Assembly (NCBI GenBank): GCA_934154805.1
Contig: CAKPGM010000007.1
Coordinates: 4,130-68,129, forward strand
Length of the DNA: 64,000 nt
Reading direction: 5' to 3'
From: an uncultured Clostridia bacterium
GTDB lineage: Bacteria > Bacillota > Clostridia > TANB77 > CAG-508
Numbering within the stretch: the first letter of the stretch is position 1; each line of letters opens with the position of its first letter. The notes under the pieces are model-generated. The model was not told where the DNA came from, ran no database searches, and saw nothing but the letters and a program-made list of their open reading frames with translations. A program made the translations under genes and the position numbers. Positions 8,321 through 17,258 of the stretch are shown here, piece by piece.

Positions 8321-8494
8321 ATTAAATATATAATTTAATTAAAATCTATATATACAATATATAGCATAACTGTAAGAAAAAATCAATACAAAAAAAATAA
8401 CAGTCAAAGAAAATAAAATTCTAGAAATCATGAAAAATTGAACAGATTAACCATTATAGCTTAATATAATTTTTTATTAAATTATATATTTAAT
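8321..8494. repeat. Invertible promoter segment 1 (inverton), promoter facing away from the gene
   Basis: Left arm ATTAAATATATAATTTAAT (8321-8339) and right arm 8476-8494 are exact 19-bp reverse complements enclosing 136 bp. The arms are near-palindromic (ATTAAAT/ATTTAAT) with an asymmetric 5-base centre, as expected for a site-specific recombinase crossover site. The same arrangement recurs at 11179-11353 and 22703-22877 with different centres. The internal promoter points left here. No recombinase gene is in the window. Confidence 0.75.
8358..8386 (-). promoter_or_regulatory. Promoter inside switch 1, pointing left
   Basis: On the - strand TTGATT (complement of 8381-8386), exactly 17 bp, then TATATA (8358-8363). 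The block GCATAACTGTA inside is conserved in the other two switches. Confidence 0.65.
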
Positions 8495-8511
8495 AAAAAA
8501 TTATAAAAATA

Positions 8512-8540
8512 TTGCATAATAAAACGAATTGTTTTATTAT
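8512..8540 (+). promoter_or_regulatory. Fixed promoter with palindromic operator, gene 8564
   Basis: TTGCAT (8512-8517), 17-bp spacer, TATTAT (8535-8540). A perfect palindrome ATAATAAAAC-gaatt-GTTTTATTAT (8516-8540) covers the spacer and the -10. It is conserved before genes 11423 and 23006, which suggests a repressor operator outside the invertible segment. Confidence 0.6.
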
Positions 8541-8563
8541 AATATATAAGAGGAGAAATATTT

Positions 8564-11071
8564 ATGAGAGAACTAAAAAATAATAAAGGTATAACAATTA
8601 TAGCTCTAGTAGTTACAATTGTAGTGATTTTAATATTATCAGGGATAACAGTAGCAACATTGTCTGGCTCAAACGGAATACTTTCTCAAACGCAAAAGGA
8701 AAAAGAAGAAATAGCAAAGAAATCAAATTATATAGAAAATAAAATTACAACATATGAAGAAGAATTAGCAAAAATAGGTCCAGACTTAAATTTTAGTATA
8801 GAATGTGGAACCTATTATATCAAGTTAAAGGACATATCTATTCTAAATTATAAAGGAACAATTGATAATTATGAATATTATATAAAGAAGCATGAAGAGG
8901 GAACAGATCAGTATAAAAAAGTAACAACAGATGAATTGGGACAAGGAATGTTACAAGATGGACTGATTCATAATACTTTATATGATGTAAAAGTAATTGC
9001 AAAAAATGGAGAAGAGCAAGTTTTATCAAGATATAAGACGATAAAAACTGATGAATTATTATGTACAAATTTAATATTAAAAACAGAAGATAATCAAAAT
9101 TATACACAAAATATGTGGACTAATAAAAACATAATAACATCATTGGAAGAAAGGAACGATGGAACAACAAGCACATATGCAAGTATACAAGACTCAGCAC
9201 AAACAATAAATTCAACGAGTGCCGATAGTTTAGTCAGTGTATCTGGATTAACACAACTAAAAGTTCAAACCACAGATGGAACTAATACTGTAAGTAAAGT
9301 TTATAAGTTAAGAATAGATAGAATAGCACCAACATTAACAATAACATCAAAAGGAATAGCGGATCAATATCCAGAAACACTAACACTAAGTGCAAAAGAA
9401 AATGAAGTACAAATAGATTATATAGAATTGCCAAACGGAACAAGATTACAGGGGCAAGGAAAGAACACATTTACAACAACGTATAATGTAACAAAAAATG
9501 GACCAATAACTTGTAAAGTAGCAGATACATTAGGAAATGCAAGAGAGCAAACATTCCAAGTAGAGAATGTAATAAACTTTGAAACAGAGTGGACAGTAGC
9601 AGCAAATACGAAAGTAACGGTTCCGGTAACAGGTTCGGTAGATGTATATATAGATTATGGAGATGGAACAAAAGAAAGTGTAACAAGTGAGAATCCGACA
9701 CATACCTATTCAAATGCTGGAACGTATACAATAAAAATATCTGGAACTTGTACAAGTTTTACAGCAAATACAGATGCCCAGAGTTATATAACAAAGCTAA
9801 AAAAATGGGGATGCCTAGAAGCTACAAGTTATCAATTTAATAATTGTACTAAATTAGCAGGAACAATACCATCACCACATACACAAAGTTTTAAAAATGT
9901 GACGAGTGTATATCAATTATTTAGAGAATGTGCAAATCTAACAGGAGAAATACCAAAAGATCTATTAGAGAATGCAACCAAAATAACAAATTGTGCATAT
10001 CTTTTTGATGGGTGCTCGAAGTTGACAGGGAACATTCCAAGCGGAATATTCAAAAATAGCCCTAAAATTTGGGATTTTTCATCAACATTTAGAAACTGCT
10101 CTAATTTAACGGGGAGTATACCTAGTGATATCTTTCAAAACAACGCCAACGCTACTTTGTTTGTTGATACATTTAGATTTTGCTCGAAATTAACTGGAAG
10201 TATTCCAGAAAGTTTATTCAAAAACAACGTTAATGCAACCAGAATATATTTCACATTTGATTCATGTAAAAGTTTAACAGGGACTATACCAGAGAATCTA
10301 TTTAGTACGAATACAAAAGTCAGCACTTTAGGTGGAGTTTTTAGTTCTTGTAGTGGATTAACAGGAACTATACCGGAAAAACTATTTTATAATAATACAC
10401 AAGTAACGAGTTTTGTAGCAACATTCAGCAGTTGTACAGGACTAACAGGAGAAATACCAGTAAACTTATTTATAAATAACGTGAAAGCTACAGATTTTAT
10501 GAATACATTTGCTTATTGCAAAGGATTAACCGTTATACCAGAAGAATTGTTTTACAATAATACGGAAGTAACAACATTTTATGATACTTTCTATGGTTGT
10601 GAAAAAATAGCAGAAATTCCTGCAAAAATATTTTACAAGAGTACAAAATTAAAAAACTGTCATGGAACATTCGGATTTATGTACAGTGTAACTGAAATTC
10701 CAAGTGGATTATTTGACAATAACCCATTAGTAACGGATTTTTCAGAAACATTTAATTCCCTTAATAAAATAACTGAAATTCCTCAGAATTTATTTGATAA
10801 ATGTCCAGAAGTTCAAAGTTTTGCGGGTACCTTTAACCATTGTACTAGTTTAAAGACAATACCAGAAGGATTGTTAGATAATTGTCAAAAAGTAACTAAT
10901 TTCGGACACCTTAAAAGGGGAATAGAATTAGGAATATTTTCAGACTGTGGAAGCTTAACAGGAAATGCACCAGAGCTATGGAAAAGAACCAATGTAACTT
11001 CGAATCTATATGCGTTTAAGGGATGTACTCAATTGTCGAATTATGCAGATATTCCAGATGATTGGAAATAG
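8564..11071 (+). CDS. Pilin-like N-terminus, PKD and BspA-type leucine-rich surface protein
   Basis: An 835-residue protein. The N-terminus NNKGITIIALVVTIVVILIL resembles a class III prepilin signal helix after a KG cleavage site, but the canonical Glu at +5 is Ala. A coiled stretch follows, then Ig-like regions (about 60-340), a PKD-like domain with IDYGDGT and HTYSNAGTYTIKISG (about 358-395), and about 14 repeats of the type FxxCxxLTGxIPxxLFxNN, the BspA/DUF285 family. The product is probably displayed at the surface and binds a host or community ligand; the ligand is unknown. The start has an aggagaaat Shine-Dalgarno. The gene sits behind switch 1 and shares almost all of its first 390 residues with gene 11423. 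Confidence 0.85.
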   Translation: MRELKNNKGITIIALVVTIVVILILSGITVATLSGSNGILSQTQKEKEEIAKKSNYIENKITTYEEELAKIGPDLNFSIECGTYYIKLKDISILNYKGTIDNYEYYIKKHEEGTDQYKKVTTDELGQGMLQDGLIHNTLYDVKVIAKNGEEQVLSRYKTIKTDELLCTNLILKTEDNQNYTQNMWTNKNIITSLEERNDGTTSTYASIQDSAQTINSTSADSLVSVSGLTQLKVQTTDGTNTVSKVYKLRIDRIAPTLTITSKGIADQYPETLTLSAKENEVQIDYIELPNGTRLQGQGKNTFTTTYNVTKNGPITCKVADTLGNAREQTFQVENVINFETEWTVAANTKVTVPVTGSVDVYIDYGDGTKESVTSENPTHTYSNAGTYTIKISGTCTSFTANTDAQSYITKLKKWGCLEATSYQFNNCTKLAGTIPSPHTQSFKNVTSVYQLFRECANLTGEIPKDLLENATKITNCAYLFDGCSKLTGNIPSGIFKNSPKIWDFSSTFRNCSNLTGSIPSDIFQNNANATLFVDTFRFCSKLTGSIPESLFKNNVNATRIYFTFDSCKSLTGTIPENLFSTNTKVSTLGGVFSSCSGLTGTIPEKLFYNNTQVTSFVATFSSCTGLTGEIPVNLFINNVKATDFMNTFAYCKGLTVIPEELFYNNTEVTTFYDTFYGCEKIAEIPAKIFYKSTKLKNCHGTFGFMYSVTEIPSGLFDNNPLVTDFSETFNSLNKITEIPQNLFDKCPEVQSFAGTFNHCTSLKTIPEGLLDNCQKVTNFGHLKRGIELGIFSDCGSLTGNAPELWKRTNVTSNLYAFKGCTQLSNYADIPDDWK

Positions 11072-11130
11072 TATTTACAGAAAATAATTAATGAATAACT
11101 AAGAACGTTAATACAATAAAAAACAATTTG

Positions 11131-11165
11131 AGAAGCTATTATTTGTTAATAGCTTCTTTTTTTGC
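11131..11165. terminator. Terminator between the two surface-protein genes
   Basis: AGAAGCTATTA/TAATAGCTTCT hairpin followed by seven T. It lies 14 bases before the left repeat of switch 2. Confidence 0.85.
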
Positions 11166-11178
11166 TAAAAATTTTTTA

Positions 11179-11353
11179 ATTAAATATGTAATTTAATTAA
11201 AATTAACTATCTCAATTTATAGCACAACTGTAAGAAAAAAGTCAATATATTAAAACAAAGAATTATGAAGTTTAAAGAATCAGGAAATTATATAAGTATT
11301 AGAAGAATCTCTATCTTGCTCTTTTAATTTTTTAATTAAATTACATATTTAAT
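11179..11353. repeat. Invertible promoter segment 2 (inverton), promoter facing away from the gene
   Basis: Left arm ATTAAATATGTAATTTAAT (11179-11197) and right arm ATTAAATTACATATTTAAT (11335-11353) are exact reverse complements enclosing 137 bp. The centre (ATGTA) differs from switch 1 (ATATA) and the change is present in both arms. Confidence 0.75.
11216..11245 (-). promoter_or_regulatory. Promoter inside switch 2, pointing left
   Basis: On the - strand TTGACT (complement of 11240-11245), 18-bp spacer, TATAAA (11216-11221). It has the same CTTACAGTT block as switch 1. Confidence 0.65.
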
Positions 11354-11370
11354 AAAAAATCATAAAAATA

Positions 11371-11399
11371 TTGCATAATAAAACGAAATGTTTTATTAT
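11371..11399 (+). promoter_or_regulatory. Fixed promoter with palindromic operator, gene 11423
   Basis: TTGCAT (11371-11376), 17-bp spacer, TATTAT (11394-11399). The palindrome ATAATAAAAC-gaaat-GTTTTATTAT spans 11375-11399. Confidence 0.6.
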
Positions 11400-11422
11400 A
11401 ATATATAAGAGGAGAAATATTT

Positions 11423-13945
11423 ATGAGAAAAATAAAAAATAATAAAGGTATAACAATTATAGCTCTAGTAGTTACAATTGTAGTAATTTTAATATTATCA
11501 GGGATAACAGTGTCAACATTATCTGGCTCAAATGGAATACTTTCTCAGACACAAAAGGAAAAAGAAGAAATAGCAAAGAAATCGAATTATATAGAAAATA
11601 AAATTACAACATATGAAGAAGAATTAGCAAAAATAGGTCCAGATTTAAATTTTAGTATAGAATGTGGAACCTATTATATCAAGTTAAAGGACATATCTAT
11701 TCTAAATTATAAAGGAACAATTGATAATTATGAATATTATATAAAGAAGCATGAAGAGGGAACAGATCAGTATAAAAAAGTAACAACAGATGAATTGGGA
11801 CAAGGAATGTTACAAGATGGACTGATTCATAATACTTTATATGATGTAAAAGTAATTGCAAAAAATGGAGAAGAGCAAGTTTTATCAAGATATAAGACGA
11901 TAAAAACTGATGAATTATTATGTACAAATTTAATATTAAAAACAGAAGATAATCAAAATTATACACAAAATATGTGGACTAATAAAAACATAATAACATC
12001 ATTGGAAGAAAGGAACGATGGAACAACAAGCACTTATGCAAGCATACAAGACTCGGCACAAACAATAAATTCGACGAGTGCCGATAGTTTAGTCAGTGTA
12101 TCTGGACTAACACAAATAAGAGTTCAAACCACAGATGGAACTAATACTGTAAGCAAAGTTTATAAGTTAAAAATAGATAAAATAGCACCAACATTAACAA
12201 TAACATCAAAAGGAATAGCCGATCAATATCCAGAAACATTAACACTAAGTGCAAAAGAAAATGAAGTACAAATAGAGTATATAGAATTACCAAATGGAAC
12301 AAGAATACAGGGGCAAGGAAAGAACACATTTACAACAACGTATAATGTAACGAAAAATGGACCAATAACTTGTAAAGTAGCAGATACACTTGGAAATGAA
12401 AGAGAGCAAACATTCCAAGTAGAAAATGTAATAAATTTTGAAACAGAGTGGACAGTAGCAGCAAATACGAAAGTAACGGTTCCGGTAACAGGTTCGGTAG
12501 ATGTATATATAGATTATGGAGATGGAACAAAAGAAAGTGTAACAAGTGAGAATCCGACACATACCTATTCAAATGCTGGAACGTATACAATAAAAATATC
12601 TGGAACTTGTACAAGCTTTACAGCAAATACAGATGCTCAGAATTATATAACGAAGCTAAAGAAATGGGGATGCTTAGAGGCTACCAGCTATCAATTTAAT
12701 AATTGTACAAAATTAGCAGGCACAATACCATCTCCACATACGCAAAGTTTTAAAAATGTGACAAGTGTATATCAACTATTTGCAGGATGCACAAATTTAA
12801 CAGGAGAAATACCAACTGACTTATTTGAAAAAGCAACTAATATATTAAATTTTAGAGAAGTGTTTATGGGATGTTCAAATCTAACAGGAACAATTCCAGC
12901 AAGTTTGTTTGCCAACAGCACAAAAGCTATAAATTTTGCACATGTATTTGATGGCTGCAAAAAAATAACAGGACAGATACCGAGTAATTTATTTAAAAAC
13001 AACGTAAAAGCAGACTATTTTTCCTCTACATTTGGACATTGTGAAGGATTAACAGGTAATATTCCAGCAGAGTTATTTAAGAATAACACAAATGCATATT
13101 ATTTCGGAGGAGTCTTTTCTGGGTGTTCGGGATTGACAGGAAGCATTCCTGAGGAATTGTTTTGCAATAATACAAAAACGGAGATGATGAATTCAGCTTT
13201 TAGCAAGTGTTCGGGATTGACAGGAAGTATTCCAGAAAAATTATTCTATAATAATCCATTAATATTATCATTTGACTTTACATTTTCAGAATGTAAAAAC
13301 TTGACAGGAAGTATTCCAGGAGAACTATTTAGTAATTGTACCAAAGCAAATAACTTTAGTTATACATTTTATTTATGTGAGAATTTAAGTGGAACAATAC
13401 CAGAAGAATTATTTTATAACAATCCAGAAGTAACGACATTCAGAGATACTTTTATGGCTTGCTATAATATAACAGAAATACCAGCAAAAATATTTTCTAA
13501 GAATACAAAAGTTCAAAGCTGTCATGGAACATTTTCGGCAATGAGAAATATATCTACAATTCCAGAAGGGTTATTTGACAATAATACTAAAATAACTGAT
13601 TTTTCTGAGGTTTTCTCTGGAATTAGACAAATTACACAAATTCCAGAAGGATTATTTGATAACTGTACAGAGGTGCAAAACTTTGCAGGAGCATTTAAAG
13701 ATTGTTCGAATTTAACAAGTATACCAGAAGGATTATTTGATAATTGTCAAAGAGTAACGAATTTTGGGTACAGCAAAAAGGTTGGAAATGATTATTTGAA
13801 TATGGGAGTTTTTACAGATTGTGTAAAATTAACAGGAAAAGCGCCAGAATTATGGAAAAGAACTAATGTAACTTCGAATCTATATGCATTTAAAGGATGT
13901 ACTCAATTATCAAATTATGCAGATATTCCAGATGATTGGAAATAA
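11423..13945 (+). CDS. Pilin-like N-terminus, PKD and BspA-type leucine-rich surface protein (paralogue)
   Basis: An 840-residue tandem paralogue of gene 8564 with the same order: pilin-like helix with KG and Ala at +5, Ig-like regions, PKD-like domain, then FxxCxxLTGxIP repeats ending in a shared NVTSNLYAFKGCTQ tail. Residues 1 to about 395 and the last 30 or so are nearly identical between the two copies, while the repeat block between has diverged strongly. This mosaic pattern suits gene conversion or diversifying selection on the exposed repeats. It lies behind switch 2 and ends at the terminator near 13960. No LPXTG motif is present, so attachment through the window's sortase is not indicated. 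Confidence 0.85.
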   Translation: MRKIKNNKGITIIALVVTIVVILILSGITVSTLSGSNGILSQTQKEKEEIAKKSNYIENKITTYEEELAKIGPDLNFSIECGTYYIKLKDISILNYKGTIDNYEYYIKKHEEGTDQYKKVTTDELGQGMLQDGLIHNTLYDVKVIAKNGEEQVLSRYKTIKTDELLCTNLILKTEDNQNYTQNMWTNKNIITSLEERNDGTTSTYASIQDSAQTINSTSADSLVSVSGLTQIRVQTTDGTNTVSKVYKLKIDKIAPTLTITSKGIADQYPETLTLSAKENEVQIEYIELPNGTRIQGQGKNTFTTTYNVTKNGPITCKVADTLGNEREQTFQVENVINFETEWTVAANTKVTVPVTGSVDVYIDYGDGTKESVTSENPTHTYSNAGTYTIKISGTCTSFTANTDAQNYITKLKKWGCLEATSYQFNNCTKLAGTIPSPHTQSFKNVTSVYQLFAGCTNLTGEIPTDLFEKATNILNFREVFMGCSNLTGTIPASLFANSTKAINFAHVFDGCKKITGQIPSNLFKNNVKADYFSSTFGHCEGLTGNIPAELFKNNTNAYYFGGVFSGCSGLTGSIPEELFCNNTKTEMMNSAFSKCSGLTGSIPEKLFYNNPLILSFDFTFSECKNLTGSIPGELFSNCTKANNFSYTFYLCENLSGTIPEELFYNNPEVTTFRDTFMACYNITEIPAKIFSKNTKVQSCHGTFSAMRNISTIPEGLFDNNTKITDFSEVFSGIRQITQIPEGLFDNCTEVQNFAGAFKDCSNLTSIPEGLFDNCQRVTNFGYSKKVGNDYLNMGVFTDCVKLTGKAPELWKRTNVTSNLYAFKGCTQLSNYADIPDDWK

Positions 13946-13957
13946 TATTAAGAGAGA

Positions 13958-13988
13958 AGAGTTGACTTAAAAGTAGTCAGCTTTTTTC
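13958..13988 (+). terminator. Terminator after gene 11423
   Basis: AGTTGACT/AGTCAGCT stem (one G-U type pair) with a 7-base loop, followed by TTTTTT. Confidence 0.75.
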
Positions 13989-14087
13989 TTTGTTAAAAAC
14001 TGTGGAATAAACAATATTCTATTGCAAATTTACATAAAAGATGGTAAAATATAACAAGTAAAAAACAAAGAAAAGACGGAGAAATAA

Positions 14088-15395
14088 ATGGAAAGAACAG
14101 TAGCATTTTATACATTAGGTTGCAAAGTAAATCAATACGAAACAAATGCAATGGAACAACAATTTATACAAAACAATTATAAAATAGTTGAAAACACAGA
14201 AAAAGCAGATATATATGTAATAAACACCTGCACGGTAACAAATATGGCAGATAGAAAATCAAGACAAATGTTAAGACGTGTAAAAGAAATAAACCAATCT
14301 GCTGTTATTGTTGTGTGCGGATGCTATGCACAAGTGGCGAAGACAGAACTAGAACAAATACTAGAAGTTGATGTAATACTAGGAATAAACGAAAAAAATA
14401 AAATCGTTCAAATTGTGGAAGAATATCTATCAAGTAAAAACAACATCATAGAAGTAGCAGATGTTTCTAAACAAAAAGAATTCTTAGATTTTGGAGATGT
14501 AACATATACAGAAAAAAACCGAGCGGTAATTAAAGTTCAAGATGGATGCAACATGTTTTGCTCTTATTGTTTAATTCCATATGCACGAGGAAGAATAAGA
14601 AGCAGAAAAATAGAAAATGTAGTATCAGAAATAGAAAAGATAGCAAAACAGGGAATAAAAGAAGTAGTAATAACAGGAATTCATGTAGCATCATATGGAA
14701 AAGACTTTGAAAATGAAAATATTAGGTTGATAAATTTACTAGAAGAAATAAACAAAATAGAAGGAATAGAAAGAATTAGATTAAGTTCATTAGAGCCAAC
14801 AATAGTAGATGAAGAATTTGCACAAAGATTATCAAAACTAGAAAAAATATGTGACCATTTTCATCTATCTCTACAAAGTGGATGTGACGCAACACTAAAA
14901 AGAATGAATAGAAAGTATACCACAGCAAGATATAAAGAGGCAACGGAAATATTAAGAAAGTATTATCCAAGTGCAAACTTTACAACAGATGTAATTGTTG
15001 GATTTCCTGGGGAAACAGACGAGGAATTCGATCAAACATATCAATTCTTGAAAGAAATAGGATTCTATAAAATGCACATTTTTAAGTATTCTCCAAGAAA
15101 GGGAACTGTGGCAGAAAAATTACCGGATCAGGTAGATGGTAATATAAAAGAAGAAAGAAGTAAAAAGCTAATAGAACTTTCAAACAATATGCAAAACGAA
15201 AAGAATAGTCAATATATTGGAAAAAATGTAAAAGTATTATTTGAAGAATATGAAAATGGATATTACAAAGGACATACTACCAATTATATGGTAGTAAAAG
15301 TTAAAGAAAAAGAACAAGATGGGTTTATAGATAATATCAAGGACATAGAAATTATAGGAAATGATACTCAAACAGAGGAATTAATAGGAAAATAA
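14088..15395 (+). CDS. mtaB: tRNA t6A37 methylthiotransferase MtaB
   Basis: A 435-residue radical-SAM methylthiotransferase that converts t6A37 to ms2t6A37 in tRNAs reading ANN codons. The N-terminal UPF0004 domain starts FYTLGCKVNQYE and supplies cysteines in LGCK, NTCT and CGC for one 4Fe-4S cluster. The radical-SAM triad is C154, C158 and C161 in CNMFCSYC, followed by IPYARGR. GFPGET (about residue 306) and a C-terminal TRAM region follow. The LGCKVNQYE start and the total length fit MtaB better than MiaB or RimO. It is followed closely by alaS, so the two translation-related genes are probably cotranscribed. Confidence 0.93.
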   Translation: MERTVAFYTLGCKVNQYETNAMEQQFIQNNYKIVENTEKADIYVINTCTVTNMADRKSRQMLRRVKEINQSAVIVVCGCYAQVAKTELEQILEVDVILGINEKNKIVQIVEEYLSSKNNIIEVADVSKQKEFLDFGDVTYTEKNRAVIKVQDGCNMFCSYCLIPYARGRIRSRKIENVVSEIEKIAKQGIKEVVITGIHVASYGKDFENENIRLINLLEEINKIEGIERIRLSSLEPTIVDEEFAQRLSKLEKICDHFHLSLQSGCDATLKRMNRKYTTARYKEATEILRKYYPSANFTTDVIVGFPGETDEEFDQTYQFLKEIGFYKMHIFKYSPRKGTVAEKLPDQVDGNIKEERSKKLIELSNNMQNEKNSQYIGKNVKVLFEEYENGYYKGHTTNYMVVKVKEKEQDGFIDNIKDIEIIGNDTQTEELIGK

Positions 15396-15446
15396 TTGAC
15401 AAAAATATAATAGATGATAAAATTATACAAGAAAGAGGGAAAAATT

Positions 15447-17201
15447 ATGAAAGCTATAGAAATAAGAAATAAATATTTAAACTTTTTTAAAAGACACGGA
15501 CACAATGTTATTCCAAGTGCTCCATTAATACCAGAAAATGACCCTTCTGTATTATTTACAACAGCAGGAATGCAACCATTAGTACCATATCTTTTAGGAG
15601 AAAAACATCCAGAAGGAACACGTTTAACAGACTTTCAAAAATGTGTTAGAACAAACGATATAAATGAAGTTGGAGATAACAGACATTTAACATATTTCGA
15701 AATGCTTGGAAACTGGTCACTAGGAGATTACTTTAAAGAGGAATCAGTTGCAATGAGCTATGAATTCTTAACAAAAGAACTAGGCATTCCGGCAGAAAAA
15801 ATATCAGTAACTTGCTTTGAAGGGGATGAAGATTGCCCAAAAGACACAGTTACAGCAGAATGTTGGAAAAAAGCAGGAATTCCTGAAGAAAGAATATACT
15901 TCTTTGGAAAAGACGATAACTGGTGGATAGCAGGAGAAGAAGGACCTTGTGGACCAGATACAGAAATGTTCTATGATACAGGAAAAGAAAAATGTTCAGA
16001 AGGATGTAATCCATCTTGTGGATGTGGAAAGTATGTGGAAATATGGAACAATGTATTTATGGAATACTTAAAAACATCTGATGGAAAATACCAAAAACTA
16101 AAACAACAAAATGTAGACACAGGACTAGGACTAGAAAGAATGGCAATGCTATTACAAGGAAAGAAAACACCATTTGAAATAGAAATATTCAAACCTGTAA
16201 TGGACAAGCTAGAAGAACTAGAAAAAGTAGATGATATAGCAAGTAGAAGAATAGTTGCAGAACATTTACGTTCTAGTATGATGATAATATTAGATGGTGG
16301 AATTCCAAGTAATGTAGATAGAGGATATATTTTAAGAAGATTGATTCGTAGAATGACAAGAAGACTAAGAAAACTACAAATAGACACAAATCAAATATCT
16401 ACATTAATAGACATTAGTATTGATGCACAAAAAGAGCTATATCCAGAATTGGAAACAAATAAAGAAAGAATTAAAACAGTAATAATAGAAGAAATCAACA
16501 AATTTGAAAAAACATTAGAGCGTGGAGAAAGAGAATTCAATAAAATAGTAAATAAATTAAAATCAGAAAATAAAGATACAATATCAGGACAAGACTTATT
16601 TACATTGTACGAAACATATGGATTCCCACCAGAAGTGACTCAAGACCTAGCAGAAGAACAAGGTATAAAAATAGACAACACAGAATTTGATAGATTGTTC
16701 AAAGAACACCAAGAAAAATCAAGAATGGGCAGTGAACAAAAATTCAAAGGTGGACTATCTGGAAATGGAGAAATGGAAACAAAATATCATACAGCAACAC
16801 ACCTTTTAAATGCAGCTCTAAAACAAGTAATAGGAAAAGATGTACATCAAAAAGGATCAAACATCACACCAGAAAGAATGAGATTTGACTTCAGCTGTGA
16901 CCATAAGTTAACAGACGAAGAAAAGAAACAAGTAGAAGATTTAGTAAATAAATGGATAAATGAAGATTTACCGGTAACAATAGAAGAAATGAGCAAAGAA
17001 GATGCTATAAAATCAGGTGCTGAATGTATGTTCATAGAAAAATATCCTGATATAGTAACAGTATACTCAATAGGAGATGTTTCAAAAGAGTTATGTGGAG
17101 GACCTCACGTAAAAAATACAAAAGTACTTGGAACATTCAAAATAAAAAAAGAAGAAGCTTGTTCAGCAGGAGTAAGAAGAATAAAAGCTATATTAGAATA
17201 A
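15447..17201 (+). CDS. alaS: Alanyl-tRNA synthetase, short form without C-terminal domain
   Basis: A 584-residue enzyme that charges tRNA-Ala. The start at 15447 follows an aaagaggg Shine-Dalgarno; an upstream in-frame ATG (15414) would add an 11-residue extension foreign to the family. The class II catalytic core carries TTAGMQPLVPYLLG and GNWSLGDYFK, then GPCGPDTEMFY and GLGLERMAMLLQG. The editing domain has HTATH near residues 448-452 and CGGPH near 550-554, so mischarging correction looks intact. Typical bacterial AlaRS has about 870 residues; here the coiled-coil/DHHA1 C-Ala domain is absent and the frame ends cleanly after the editing domain. A HIT gene follows within 60 bases. Confidence 0.92.
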   Translation: MKAIEIRNKYLNFFKRHGHNVIPSAPLIPENDPSVLFTTAGMQPLVPYLLGEKHPEGTRLTDFQKCVRTNDINEVGDNRHLTYFEMLGNWSLGDYFKEESVAMSYEFLTKELGIPAEKISVTCFEGDEDCPKDTVTAECWKKAGIPEERIYFFGKDDNWWIAGEEGPCGPDTEMFYDTGKEKCSEGCNPSCGCGKYVEIWNNVFMEYLKTSDGKYQKLKQQNVDTGLGLERMAMLLQGKKTPFEIEIFKPVMDKLEELEKVDDIASRRIVAEHLRSSMMIILDGGIPSNVDRGYILRRLIRRMTRRLRKLQIDTNQISTLIDISIDAQKELYPELETNKERIKTVIIEEINKFEKTLERGEREFNKIVNKLKSENKDTISGQDLFTLYETYGFPPEVTQDLAEEQGIKIDNTEFDRLFKEHQEKSRMGSEQKFKGGLSGNGEMETKYHTATHLLNAALKQVIGKDVHQKGSNITPERMRFDFSCDHKLTDEEKKQVEDLVNKWINEDLPVTIEEMSKEDAIKSGAECMFIEKYPDIVTVYSIGDVSKELCGGPHVKNTKVLGTFKIKKEEACSAGVRRIKAILE

Positions 17202-17258
17202 TCACTAAATAAGGATGCCTTTTTCTAGGCAGAAGATAAAAGTAAAGGAGAATAAAAA

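Noticed and set aside
8321..8494. Reading the switch arms as an ordinary terminator hairpin
   Set aside because: The arms are 136 bp apart with a promoter between and occur three times with matched centres, which a terminator does not explain.
9900..10900. Possible CRISPR-like repeat array in the surface-protein genes
   Set aside because: The repeats are in-frame protein repeats of about 26 residues with drifting sequence, inside an open reading frame.
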